Assembly: GCA_034437655.1 (NCBI GenBank) | Contig: DAOTTU010000085.1 | Span: 1-64,000 of the forward strand | From: J027 sp034437655 | Lineage (GTDB): Bacteria; Chloroflexota; Anaerolineae; Aggregatilineales; J027 | Length of the DNA stretch: 64,000 nucleotides | Direction: 5' to 3' | Part shown: positions 35,719 to 43,696 of the stretch, piece by piece | How the letters are laid out: every line of letters starts with the position of its first letter | How positions within the stretch are numbered: position 1 is the first letter of the stretch | Notes under the pieces: model-generated | What the model was told of the DNA's origin: nothing | The model's input: the letters and a program-made list of their open reading frames with translations, nothing else | Database searches by the model: none | Position numbers and translations under genes: made by a program

Positions 35719-38706
35719 TTATTGTTTCTCCGCTTCTGCATCTTCTTCTACAGTTTCTTTGAGGTTGCCATTGGCATCGGCCGGTGCTGCATCGGTGGCA
35801 TGTTCTGGTTCAACCCCCGGTTCATTGTACAGGTCTGTTGCAGCCCCACGATTACGCAGCGCAACTTCGGACGGATGTGCAATGGTTTCCAGCATCAATC
35901 CAACTGCACCAAAAATTGTCAGTGCGATACCAATTTCGAAGACCAGTGTCGTTGAAAGGCTTAGCCCCGCCAGTTCGACCCCATCCAGCTTGTGATAGGA
36001 CATGAAAGCATCACCGATGAGAATCGGCCAGCTTGCATTAATCAAGGTGACCATAAACCCAATCGACAGAATACGGTATGAGTTCGCCAGAAAATCGAGC
36101 CGCTCTCGTGCAATGTTGTAGCCAAAGACGATAAACCATGCGGCAACACCCAAACCGGCCGTAACACCACCCGTAAAGCCGTCACCCGGTGCATAAGACC
36201 CATACAGTGCTTGCGTAATAGCCATGTAGATCGCAAAGGGCAGGATGAAACTGGCTAGCATTCGAGTCAGTGGTGTTGACATAAAGATGATCTCGGCACG
36301 GGCAAGTTCAGCAGTCGCACGCGCATCTTGCTTGCCACGTTCTTGTGAACGATTCAGCGATAATAGCGAGAGAATACCCAGCGCTGCCATTGCAACAACG
36401 ATGATCTCGATCAGTGTGTCCATACCACGGAAGTCTGTCAAAATCCCAGAAACAACGTCAGTCACACCGATTTCTGGCTCTGCATTGTCAAGGTGATATT
36501 GTGCAATTGATGCACGATCGGGACGGTTAGCAAGTGCGGTCGCTGCAAACACAAACACAAGGAAGCCAATGACACTGGCAATAGCAACATCGCGGTAAAT
36601 ACCCAGACGACTGGTGCTACCATCCCCGGCTCTAAAGAGACGTTCCATAACCTTGCGCCGTTGGACAGCACTGGTGCGGCTGATGAGGATAATCACCATC
36701 ACAGTGGCGAGGGTTTCTACCAAAAACTGAACCAATGCAACGTCTGGTGCCTGCCGTACGAGGAAAATCCCCGCCACGCCATAGCCCATCACACCCAGTG
36801 CAAGTGTTGCGATCAGGTGGCGGCGCGAGATTACAGAGCCAAATGCGCTACCAATGATCAAAATCAGTAACATGACTTCCAACAGGAACGTGTCGGTTGT
36901 GTTGATACTGTCGATCATGCGCTGGCCAAGGTCTTCACCGACCGTCAGGTCAACCAATAGCCCTGACCCAAGGATAAACGCCGCCAGTGAACCCAATATC
37001 GCAGCGAGATAGTACCGTACGCGCCCGCTCTGAATGCGTAAGGTCTGGTCACCAATCCAATTGATACTATCCAGAGTACGATCGTACACCCACGCCCCGC
37101 TGATTGGGAAATCTGGCAATTTCAGCCAGACACCGCGCGTCGCAAAGATGACGAGACCGGCTGCTATTGCGCCCAGACTGATGAAAAATTCGGTGATAAA
37201 GCCCGGGAATAGGTAGAGTTCAAATTCCTTTTTGAGGGCAGAGTCTAACAGAGGAATTATCAGTGGGTCGAGCAGAAAGCCAAATGTCAATGAGCCAGCC
37301 GCCAACACGCCCGGACCATAGTCAATTTCTTTTGGCATCTCATGGTGAATGTGAACATCATGATCTGGCTTGCGGAAATAGACATCCCACATGAGGATTG
37401 CTGCCGCTGCTGCGGTAAACGCAGACGCAACCGCAACCATCCCCGTCGCAACCAGAAACCAATCGGTTTCAATGTCCATCGTCCCCGCGATGAGTACTTC
37501 CTTGGCTACAAAGCCGAAGAAGAAGGGCAACCCCGCCATTGAAAGCCCAGAAATCACCGCCACACCCGTTGTCAGCGGCATCTTCTTGTACAAACCACCC
37601 AGCTTATCGATAACACGTGTGCCGATAGCATGGTCAACCGTACCCACCGTGAGGAATAATGCCGCTTTGTAGAAGGCGTGGGCCAAAATACTCACCAGCG
37701 CTGCCTTCAAGCCAATTTCATCGGGAAGACCGATCAAGGCCACAATCGCACCGAGCTTACTTACGGTCGAGTAGGCCAGAAGACCCTTGAGGTCACGTTG
37801 TGTCACAGAGATAATTGCGCCCATGGTCATGGTCACAAGCCCCACGCCCGTCACCAGATTCGTCCACAGATCTACGTTGGCCATCACGGGGTAAAGCCGC
37901 AGCAGCAGATAAATCCCTGCCTTTACCATTGTTGCTGAGTGCAAAAAGGCACTGGCCGGCGTCGGAGCGCTCATACCACCCGGTAGCCAGAAATGGAATG
38001 GGAACTGTGCGCTTTTTGTGAAACACCCGAGGAAAATCAGCAGTGCCGTCGCTTCATACCACGGATGGTCAGTGACGCCTTCTGCGGTGAGAATCTCAGA
38101 CATCTCGAAGGTGATACCACCAAGCCCAAGCTGCTCACCACTGATGAGCCCTAGCAACAATAGGCCCGCAAACAACGCAAGACCGCCCCCACCCGTGATA
38201 ATCAACGCCTGCAGGCCGCCGTATCGGGCTTTTTCTTCTTTATACCCCTTGAAGCTAATCAGCAAGAAAGAGGTTATGCTCGTGAGTTCCCACATGATGA
38301 ACAGCGTGATGATGTTGCTACTGGTGACGAGCCCAAGCATTGCACCAGCAAACACCATCAAGTTCGTATTGAAGCGTGCTTGTTCGTCTTTATCTTCAAA
38401 ATAGTAACCTGCATAGAAGAAAATAATAGACCCAATACCGCTAATGACGAGCGCGAACAATAGCGCCAGTCCATCAAGATAGTAGGTTAAATTGACCCCT
38501 AACTCCGGCATCCACTCTACCGTGCGTTGAACGACCTGGTCGCCATCCACATACGGGAAAAACCCAACCAGGCTAACGAAGAGAAGTGCCATGGAGCCAC
38601 TGGTGATTATCGTTTGTGCTAGTTTGGGCAACGCCTCGCGCAGTGGTGGAATTGCTAGCAACAATGCGACAATGAAAGGCAGCCCATTGATAAAAAGTAT
38701 ATCCAT
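35719..38706 (-). CDS. mrpA: Mrp Na+/H+ antiporter subunit A fused to subunit B
   Basis: 995 residues from the ATG of MDILFINGLPF. The long NuoL-like part (residues 1 to about 590) contains TKSAQFPFHFWLPGGMSAPT and HSATMVKAGIYLLLR, the proton-channel signatures. Then come the MrpA C-terminal domains. From about residue 800 an MnhB domain follows (LGVAAWFIVFGYN; VFEIGIALTIFGAVGLML), so a separate mrpB is not needed. A-B fusion is known in several phyla. The reading frame runs 45 codons further upstream, but that part is not conserved-looking; the true start has only a weak ribosome binding site. First gene of the mrp operon. Confidence 0.92.
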   Translation of the reverse strand: MDILFINGLPFIVALLLAIPPLREALPKLAQTIITSGSMALLFVSLVGFFPYVDGDQVVQRTVEWMPELGVNLTYYLDGLALLFALVISGIGSIIFFYAGYYFEDKDEQARFNTNLMVFAGAMLGLVTSSNIITLFIMWELTSITSFLLISFKGYKEEKARYGGLQALIITGGGGLALFAGLLLLGLISGEQLGLGGITFEMSEILTAEGVTDHPWYEATALLIFLGCFTKSAQFPFHFWLPGGMSAPTPASAFLHSATMVKAGIYLLLRLYPVMANVDLWTNLVTGVGLVTMTMGAIISVTQRDLKGLLAYSTVSKLGAIVALIGLPDEIGLKAALVSILAHAFYKAALFLTVGTVDHAIGTRVIDKLGGLYKKMPLTTGVAVISGLSMAGLPFFFGFVAKEVLIAGTMDIETDWFLVATGMVAVASAFTAAAAAILMWDVYFRKPDHDVHIHHEMPKEIDYGPGVLAAGSLTFGFLLDPLIIPLLDSALKKEFELYLFPGFITEFFISLGAIAAGLVIFATRGVWLKLPDFPISGAWVYDRTLDSINWIGDQTLRIQSGRVRYYLAAILGSLAAFILGSGLLVDLTVGEDLGQRMIDSINTTDTFLLEVMLLILIIGSAFGSVISRRHLIATLALGVMGYGVAGIFLVRQAPDVALVQFLVETLATVMVIILISRTSAVQRRKVMERLFRAGDGSTSRLGIYRDVAIASVIGFLVFVFAATALANRPDRASIAQYHLDNAEPEIGVTDVVSGILTDFRGMDTLIEIIVVAMAALGILSLLSLNRSQERGKQDARATAELARAEIIFMSTPLTRMLASFILPFAIYMAITQALYGSYAPGDGFTGGVTAGLGVAAWFIVFGYNIARERLDFLANSYRILSIGFMVTLINASWPILIGDAFMSYHKLDGVELAGLSLSTTLVFEIGIALTIFGAVGLMLETIAHPSEVALRNRGAATDLYNEPGVEPEHATDAAPADANGNLKETVEEDAEAEKQ

Positions 38707-39149
38707 AGGTTTAGCAAGCCATTCCCGTAACTTTTCAGTGCGAATAAGGTCTGGTGGTGATTGTGTCGTGTAGAGCCAGAGAAGTTCTGTGATGTGGATA
38801 CACAGATGTGCTTTATTGTTGTCGCTTGGCACGACACACATTTAGCGCCCATACTGTATCAATTGTACCCGTGTGCGTACATGTGTACTCTAACTATATG
38901 GTTGTGTCTCATCGGACGCTAAGCCGATTGGCATCAGTCTACAGCAGGTGTTATTCGGGCCTTTTTTGACATTCTCCCACCGAAAGATAACATAGCATTT
39001 TCACTTCAACTTTTAATGAAAAAACGATGAATCTGCTCGGCTGCACGACACAATGGAGCAGTTATACCAACTTAACAAATGATAATTTGACACATGCCGC
39101 TGCATGACGTACACTCCCATCAAGACTGAATCATCAAAATGCTGTAAGA
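38707..39149. other. Intergenic region upstream of mrpA, no gene recognised
   Basis: This is the left part of a 786-base gap between the divergent mrp and cysteine operons. It must hold the mrp promoter. A candidate on the minus strand (TTAAAA, 16 bases, TATGTT near 38990-39020) is weak. A small hairpin ATCGG/CCGAT lies at 38911-38928. No tRNA, small RNA or plausible short coding frame was found. Confidence 0.4.
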
Positions 39150-39177
39150 TTTGGTCAACGGCGGGTGTCTGTATAAT
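39150..39177 (+). promoter_or_regulatory. Promoter of the cysteine biosynthesis operon
   Basis: TTTGGT and a perfect TATAAT are 16 bases apart. Transcription would start near 39184, leaving a leader of about 309 bases before cysM. Confidence 0.6.
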
Positions 39178-39183
39178 ACAGGC

Positions 39184-39492
39184 GCAAGCAATCAACACTG
39201 TAATTTCGTGTTCGAATGGCAAAACAGAGATGAATACTCACCTATGTTGTGCATGTTGTATGTGTGGCAAGCAGGGACGATACTCCACCTGAATGACCGC
39301 CTACAGCAGGCATAGCTGACCAAACCAGAAACTACCAAACCAGCAACATCTAGTGGAGCGTCCCTGCGGCAAAACTGCCGTGGCTGTTGACGTTTCTGCC
39401 AACGAGAGATGTGTGCTGGTTTTTTAATTCCCGGCACCATCCACCAGCCCACAACAGAACAGCACCAATAACACAGATAAATCAGGAGCATC
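39184..39492 (+). promoter_or_regulatory. Structured mRNA leader, candidate riboswitch or attenuator of cysM operon
   Basis: A long gene-free leader. A helix of 15 base pairs can form between 39271-39288 and 39353-39367 (GCAGGGACG, a 3-base bulge, CTCCAC; partner GTGGAG then CGTCCCTGC). It encloses a small hairpin GCCT/AGGC (39299-39311) and the left arm of the terminator at 39338-39425. The two long pairings cross, so they are either alternative states, as in an antiterminator/terminator switch, or a pseudoknot. Two ATGTTG copies near 39244 and 39254 can also pair with CAACAT in the terminator arm. I see no full match to SAM, SAH, cobalamin or T-box consensus sequences, although UGGA at 39354-39357 could pair with a UCCA tRNA-Cys end. 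Confidence 0.55.
39338..39425 (+). terminator. Intrinsic terminator within the cysM leader
   Basis: The arms AACCAGCAACATCT (39338-39351) and AGATGTGTGCTGGTT (39407-39421) pair with a single bulge and run into six T residues. The enclosed 55 bases form inner hairpins, including CGGCA/TGCCG at 39367-39380 and TGGC/GCCA at 39381-39401. It lies 67 bases before the cysM start, so it would stop transcription before the operon. Confidence 0.65.
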
Positions 39493-40446
39493 ATGACCTT
39501 TACAGTTGACTCACTCAAACGCGAAACCTACGCACACGACGTCCTATCTGCGATTGGCAACACCCCCCTTTTGGGCTTCCAACGCATCACAGCGCACTTA
39601 CCTGCTCATGTCAATGTCTATGCGAAAGCTGAGTGGTATAACCCCGGTGGTAGTGTTAAGGACCGTGCCGCTCTCAGCATCATTGAAGCAGCGGAGCAAA
39701 CAGGCAAGCTCACGCCTGACGTTACCCTGCTCGATAGCACCAGCGGCAACACTGGCATTGCATATGCCATGATTGGTGCGGCCAAGGGCTACAAAATCCG
39801 GCTTTTTGTGCCGGCCAACGCCAGCCCCGAACGCCTCAAAATTTTGCAGGCTTATGGTGTCGAACTATCACTCACTGACCCACTCGAGGGCTCTGACGGT
39901 GCAATTCGTGGCGTGCGCGAACTAGCCGCTACCGAACCAGACAAATACTTCTACGCCGACCAGTACAACAACCCTGCCAACTGGAAAGCGCACTACACCA
40001 CGACCGCCCCCGAGATATGGGAACAAACCGACGGCACCATCACCGATTTCGTCGCCGCACTGGGTACAACCGGCACATTCACCGGAACCACGCGCCGCTT
40101 ACGTGAGTTCAACCCAGACATTCGCGCTTTCTCTGTGCAGCCAGACTCCCCGTTCAATGGGCTAGAGGGGTTGAAACATATCGAAACCGCTATTCGCCCG
40201 GGTATTTATGATGACACCCTCGCCACGCGCAACCTTGAAATCGGTACCGAGCCCGCCTACGAAATGGCACGTCGCCTGGCACGTGAAGAAGGCTACCTGG
40301 TTGGCATCAGTGCCGCGGCCAACATGCTAGCAGCTTTGCACGTTGCAGAAGAAGCCGCCGCCCGTAACGAACCCGCCACCGTTGTCACTGTCTTTTGCGA
40401 CAATGCCTATAAGTATCTCAGTGAAGCATTCTGGACAGCAGAATAG
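39493..40446 (+). CDS. cysM: PLP-dependent cysteine synthase, CysM type
   Basis: 317 residues, fold type II PLP enzyme. The Schiff-base Lys56 lies in NPGGSVKDRAA, the substrate loop is STSGNTG, and the PLP phosphate loop is ALGTTGTFTGT. Because it is clustered with a Mec-type protease, a CysO-type carrier and MoeZ, it is most likely the enzyme that joins O-phosphoserine with thiocarboxylated CysO, as in Mycobacterium tuberculosis. By eye, Lys228 falls where that enzyme has the phosphate-binding Arg220. O-acetylserine sulfhydrylase activity is the alternative. Ribosome binding site CAGGAG. First gene after the structured leader. Confidence 0.9.
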   Translation: MTFTVDSLKRETYAHDVLSAIGNTPLLGFQRITAHLPAHVNVYAKAEWYNPGGSVKDRAALSIIEAAEQTGKLTPDVTLLDSTSGNTGIAYAMIGAAKGYKIRLFVPANASPERLKILQAYGVELSLTDPLEGSDGAIRGVRELAATEPDKYFYADQYNNPANWKAHYTTTAPEIWEQTDGTITDFVAALGTTGTFTGTTRRLREFNPDIRAFSVQPDSPFNGLEGLKHIETAIRPGIYDDTLATRNLEIGTEPAYEMARRLAREEGYLVGISAAANMLAALHVAEEAAARNEPATVVTVFCDNAYKYLSEAFWTAE

Positions 40447-40872
40447 ATGACGGTGTCACTTACACAAGACCTGCTCAGCGCGATTCATCACCATCTTGTT
40501 CAGACCTATCCGAATGAGGGGGGAGGATTTCTCGTTGGTAAGGTCGCCGACGGGCGACGCATCGTTACAGAAGTACATCACGTTGACAACACGTTTGAAG
40601 CCGAAGAACAATTCCACCGCTATCTCGCCGAAAGTGGTGCCTACGAACGTATTGAAGACGAAGCGGACGCACGCGGATTGGCGCTTCTGGGTTACTATCA
40701 TTCACACCCAGACGCCCCCGCTGTGCCATCAGAGTATGACCGTGTTCACGCCTGGCCCTTCTTTGTCTACCTGATTGTCAGTATTCGCGACAAACAACCT
40801 GAATCAAGCCGTGTCTGGCAACTGCGCGAAGACCGTAGCGTTTTTGACGAAACCACACTCCGAGTGTCATAA
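40447..40872 (+). CDS. mec: JAMM-domain metalloprotease (Mec-like) that releases cysteine from CysO
   Basis: 141 residues with a complete JAMM zinc site: Glu24, and His85-Ser-His87-Pro with Ser95 and Asp98 (HSHPDAPAVPSEYD). In mycobacteria Mec hydrolyses the CysO-Gly-Gly-Cys adduct, freeing cysteine and recycling the carrier. Position between cysM and cysO supports the same role. Its ATG begins directly after the cysM stop codon, so the two are tightly coupled. Confidence 0.9.
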   Translation: MTVSLTQDLLSAIHHHLVQTYPNEGGGFLVGKVADGRRIVTEVHHVDNTFEAEEQFHRYLAESGAYERIEDEADARGLALLGYYHSHPDAPAVPSEYDRVHAWPFFVYLIVSIRDKQPESSRVWQLREDRSVFDETTLRVS

Positions 40873-40918
40873 GCGCCTGTCAGCACAAATAATAGTAAAA
40901 GAGGAGAGAAGTAACACG

Positions 40919-41188
40919 ATGGCAAGTATCAAGATTCCAACCCCCCTCCGTGCCTACACAGGAGGTAATGCAGAAATTCAAGTCAGCGGGCAAACGGTTC
41001 AAGAAGCACTCAATAACTTGACCGCTCAGTACCCTGACTTACGCAAGCATCTCTTCAACGAGGACAAACTGCGCGATTTTGTGAATGTCTTCATCGGTGA
41101 GGACAACATCACTGACCGCGATGGAATAGAAACGCCAATCGACGCTGGCGACCGTCTGCGCATTATCCCAAGCATTGCCGGGGGATGA
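40919..41188 (+). CDS. cysO: Ubiquitin-like sulfur carrier protein (CysO/MoaD/ThiS family)
   Basis: 89 residues of ubiquitin-like beta-grasp type, ending in the diglycine SIAGG that is adenylated and thiocarboxylated. The C-terminal Gly-Gly is exposed directly at the stop, as in CysO. Sulfur would be loaded by the MoeZ-like protein downstream. The start ATG follows GAGGAG, and the longer open frame reaching into mec is disregarded. Confidence 0.92.
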   Translation: MASIKIPTPLRAYTGGNAEIQVSGQTVQEALNNLTAQYPDLRKHLFNEDKLRDFVNVFIGEDNITDRDGIETPIDAGDRLRIIPSIAGG

Positions 41189-41192
41189 TGAT

Positions 41193-41642
41193 ATGACACG
41201 CCAAGTTGACCACAGCGCCTTGCGTACAAATCAAGTGTTCATCATCGGCGGGCTGTTGATTGCTTTTGTGCTAGAACTGCCTGTGCTGGTGGCATTTGTT
41301 GCAACCGTCATGATTATCGGCACTCTTGTTCCCCAGGCCGCTCTGTTTAAGCGCATCTATCGACATCTGTTGCGTCCACTGGGGCTCGTCAAGCCAGACA
41401 TAAAACCCGACAACCCCGAACCGCACCGTTTTGCACAGGGGCTTGGTGGTGTCGTGACGCTCATCGCTACAGTCGCACTTTACATCGGTGTCAGCATGGT
41501 CGGATGGGCAGCAGCATGGCTCGTCATCGTACTGGCAGCGTTGAACCTCTTCGGCGGCTTTTGCGCCGGATGTTTCGTGTACTATCAGCTCAGCCAGCAG
41601 CGTGTGCCCGGCTTTACCGTGAATCCTGTTCGACAGGAGTAA
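41193..41642 (+). CDS. DUF4395-like small membrane protein
   Basis: 149 residues with about four membrane helices in two hairpins (about 20-55 and 95-140). A cysteine pair is found in the last helix (FCAGCF). Architecture and context match DUF4395 proteins, which commonly neighbour thioredoxin and sulfur-transfer genes; the function is not established. It may move sulfur or reducing equivalents. The ATG at 41193 follows GGGGGA, and the thioredoxin gene follows 2 bases after the stop. Confidence 0.75.
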   Translation: MTRQVDHSALRTNQVFIIGGLLIAFVLELPVLVAFVATVMIIGTLVPQAALFKRIYRHLLRPLGLVKPDIKPDNPEPHRFAQGLGGVVTLIATVALYIGVSMVGWAAAWLVIVLAALNLFGGFCAGCFVYYQLSQQRVPGFTVNPVRQE

Positions 41643-41644
41643 AT

Positions 41645-42049
41645 ATGTTAGAAAATCTCCTGATTGTCCTCGGCATTATCGTCGTAGGCGCTGTTGGCCT
41701 TCGAACGATGCGCAGCCGCCAGCTCAGCAACGCCAACCAACGTATTTCAACGCAGGATCCTCTGTTGGAAAACTTGCAACCGGGGCGTGCTGCCATCCTC
41801 TATTTCACTGCCGACTGGTGTAGCGCCTGCAAGTTGCAACAACGCCCGGCTATTTTGGACTTGCAAGCGCAACTGGGAGACACCGTGCAAGTCCTCCAGA
41901 TTGATGTTGATGCACGGCCTGAAGATGCTAAACGTTGGGGTGTGATGAGCCTGCCAACGACGTATATTCTCGCACCCAATGGCGAAGCGACTGCTGTCAA
42001 CTATGGCGTGGCTTCCGTACAAAAACTCAAGCAACAGTTAGAGGGATAA
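41645..42049 (+). CDS. Membrane-anchored thioredoxin-like protein
   Basis: 134 residues. One N-terminal membrane helix (about 2-22) anchors a thioredoxin domain with the active site ADWCSACK (CSAC rather than CGPC) and the cis-Pro loop MSLPTTYIL. If the N-terminus is cytoplasmic, the domain is outside the membrane. It sits between the DUF4395-like gene and moeZ, 3 bases upstream of the latter. It probably reduces a persulfide or disulfide in the sulfur-transfer chain; the exact role is inferred. Confidence 0.87.
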   Translation: MLENLLIVLGIIVVGAVGLRTMRSRQLSNANQRISTQDPLLENLQPGRAAILYFTADWCSACKLQQRPAILDLQAQLGDTVQVLQIDVDARPEDAKRWGVMSLPTTYILAPNGEATAVNYGVASVQKLKQQLEG

Positions 42050-42052
42050 TCC

Positions 42053-43249
42053 ATGACAACACCACCACAGGTCATTGATCCGACCACGATTCACCTGTCC
42101 CATGCAGAAATCCGCCGTTACAGCCGCCACTTGATCATGCCCGAAGTCGGGATGGAAGGGCAAAAGAAACTCAAAGCTGCCCGCATTCTGCTGGTCGGTA
42201 CTGGCGGTTTGGGTAGCCCAACCTCGCTCTACCTGGCGGCGGCTGGTATCGGCACACTGGGTCTGGTCGATTACGATGTCGTCGATGAGACCAACCTGCA
42301 ACGTCAGATCATTCACGGCACCAAAGACGTCGGTGTCCCCAAGATCGAATCTGCTGCAACCACACTGGCCGACATCAACCCCAACATCAGCATTATCAAA
42401 CATGAAGTCCCACTGACCAGCGACAATGCGCTTGATATCGTGAAAGACTACGATATCGTCATTGACGGTACTGACAATTTCCCAACACGCTATCTTGTCA
42501 ACGATGCCTGTGTGATGCTAGGCAAAATGAACGTCTACGGTAGCATCTTCCGCTTTGAAGGGCAGGTGTCCGTGTTCGGCGCCGAGGATGGTCCTTGCTA
42601 TCGCTGCATGTTCCCTTCCCCGCCACCACCCGGGTTGGTGCCCAACTGCGCGGAAGGCGGTGTACTTGGGATTCTCCCCGGTACCATTGGCACCATTCAA
42701 GCCACAGAAGCGATCAAACTGGTGTTGGGTATTGGGGAGCCGCTCATCGGTCGTTTGCTGCTATACGATGCGCTTGACATGTCGTGGGATACTGTGAAAG
42801 TCAACAAAAATCCAAACTGCCCTGTCTGCGGTGAAAATCCCACAGTAACTGAACTCATCGACTACGAAGATTTCTGTGGAATGCCTGCACACGACCACAG
42901 CGAATATGACGCTGAGCAAGAACCACGCATGATCCCGGCGATTTCGGCACCTGAACTCAAGCAACGGCTCGATAGTGGTGAGGAATTGCTCGTCATTGAT
43001 GTACGTGACCACCATGAGCTTGACATCAGTCACCTGGACTTCGCCAAACATATTCAGAAGGACACCGTGCGCGACCGCCTGAGCGACATTCCGCGCGACA
43101 TTCCAGTCATTGTGCATTGTCGTACAGGTATCCGTAGTGGGGATGTCGTTGCTTTCTTGCAACGCGAAGGCTATGATAACGCTGTCAATCTTGCAGGCGG
43201 AATCAATGCCTGGGCACGACTCATTGACGACAGTGTGCCACAATACTAA
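42053..43249 (+). CDS. moeZ: MoeZ-like adenylyltransferase/sulfurtransferase (ThiF domain plus rhodanese)
   Basis: 398 residues. The E1-like ThiF/MoeB domain (about 10-270) has the ATP loop LVGTGGLGSP, conserved IDGTDNF and a CPVCG zinc knuckle. The rhodanese domain (about 290-395) has active Cys in VHCRTGIRSGD. It would adenylate the CysO C-terminus and then transfer rhodanese-bound sulfur to make the thiocarboxylate. In mycobacteria MoeZ serves both CysO and molybdopterin carriers, so a second role is possible; a Moco enzyme is encoded at 62947. Confidence 0.93.
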   Translation: MTTPPQVIDPTTIHLSHAEIRRYSRHLIMPEVGMEGQKKLKAARILLVGTGGLGSPTSLYLAAAGIGTLGLVDYDVVDETNLQRQIIHGTKDVGVPKIESAATTLADINPNISIIKHEVPLTSDNALDIVKDYDIVIDGTDNFPTRYLVNDACVMLGKMNVYGSIFRFEGQVSVFGAEDGPCYRCMFPSPPPPGLVPNCAEGGVLGILPGTIGTIQATEAIKLVLGIGEPLIGRLLLYDALDMSWDTVKVNKNPNCPVCGENPTVTELIDYEDFCGMPAHDHSEYDAEQEPRMIPAISAPELKQRLDSGEELLVIDVRDHHELDISHLDFAKHIQKDTVRDRLSDIPRDIPVIVHCRTGIRSGDVVAFLQREGYDNAVNLAGGINAWARLIDDSVPQY

Positions 43250-43279
43250 CGCCACGGCAGCGTTCTCATAATTACTGAT

Positions 43280-43312
43280 AACAGGGGTGCAATAATCTGT
43301 CGTGCCCCTGTT
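43280..43312 (+). other. Strong hairpin between moeZ and the rhodanese gene
   Basis: AACAGGGG and CCCCTGTT are perfectly complementary. With G-U pairs the RNA stem extends to 11 base pairs around an 11-base loop. There is no T run on either side, so it is not a typical terminator. It may protect or process the mRNA end. Confidence 0.5.
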
Positions 43313-43366
43313 AAGCAGAAATTGTACGCCGATATATATTACCGATACTAAACTGAAGGAGCATTC

Positions 43367-43696
43367 ATGCCAAAGTCTATCACGCCGACTCAACTCAAAG
43401 CACGGCTTGATGCCAACGATGATCTGGTCATTATCGATGTTCGCAATGATTGGGAACTAGAAATCACGAAACTCGACGTGGCCGAACACATCGTCTTGCA
43501 TGAAATTCCCACGCGCACCACCGAAATCCCTCGCAACAAAGACGTTGTTTTTCTGTGCCGTAGTGGCGGACGCAGTATGCAAGCCGCATTTTTTCTTGAA
43601 CAACAGGGGTTCGATGGCGAACGTCTATTCAACCTTGAAGATGGCATTCTCGGGTGGGCACGCGACGTTGACCCCAGCTTACCCCCGAATTACTAA
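43367..43696 (+). CDS. Single-domain rhodanese sulfurtransferase
   Basis: 109 residues, one rhodanese domain with the active-site loop VFLCRSGGRSMQ. It can carry persulfide sulfur and probably feeds the MoeZ/CysO route. It resembles the rhodanese half of the preceding protein (IIDVRNDWELEITKLDVAEH versus VIDVRDHHELDISHLDFAKH), which suggests duplication. Ribosome binding site GAAGGAG. Its stop overlaps the galK stop on the other strand. Confidence 0.93.
   Translation: MPKSITPTQLKARLDANDDLVIIDVRNDWELEITKLDVAEHIVLHEIPTRTTEIPRNKDVVFLCRSGGRSMQAAFFLEQQGFDGERLFNLEDGILGWARDVDPSLPPNY

Noticed and set aside
35719..38841. Extended mrpA start at 38841
   Set aside because: The extra 45 residues are not membrane-like and do not resemble MrpA; the ATG at 38706 gives the normal N-terminus.
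39104..39292. 62-codon open frame with many cysteines in the cysM leader
   Set aside because: It spans the promoter, lacks a ribosome binding site, and overlaps the left arm of the long leader helix. RNA structure explains the region better.
39184..39425. Classification of the leader as a T-box
   Set aside because: UGGA and a terminator are present, but the canonical AGGGUGGNACCGCG antiterminator sequence is not, so only an unspecified attenuator is claimed.
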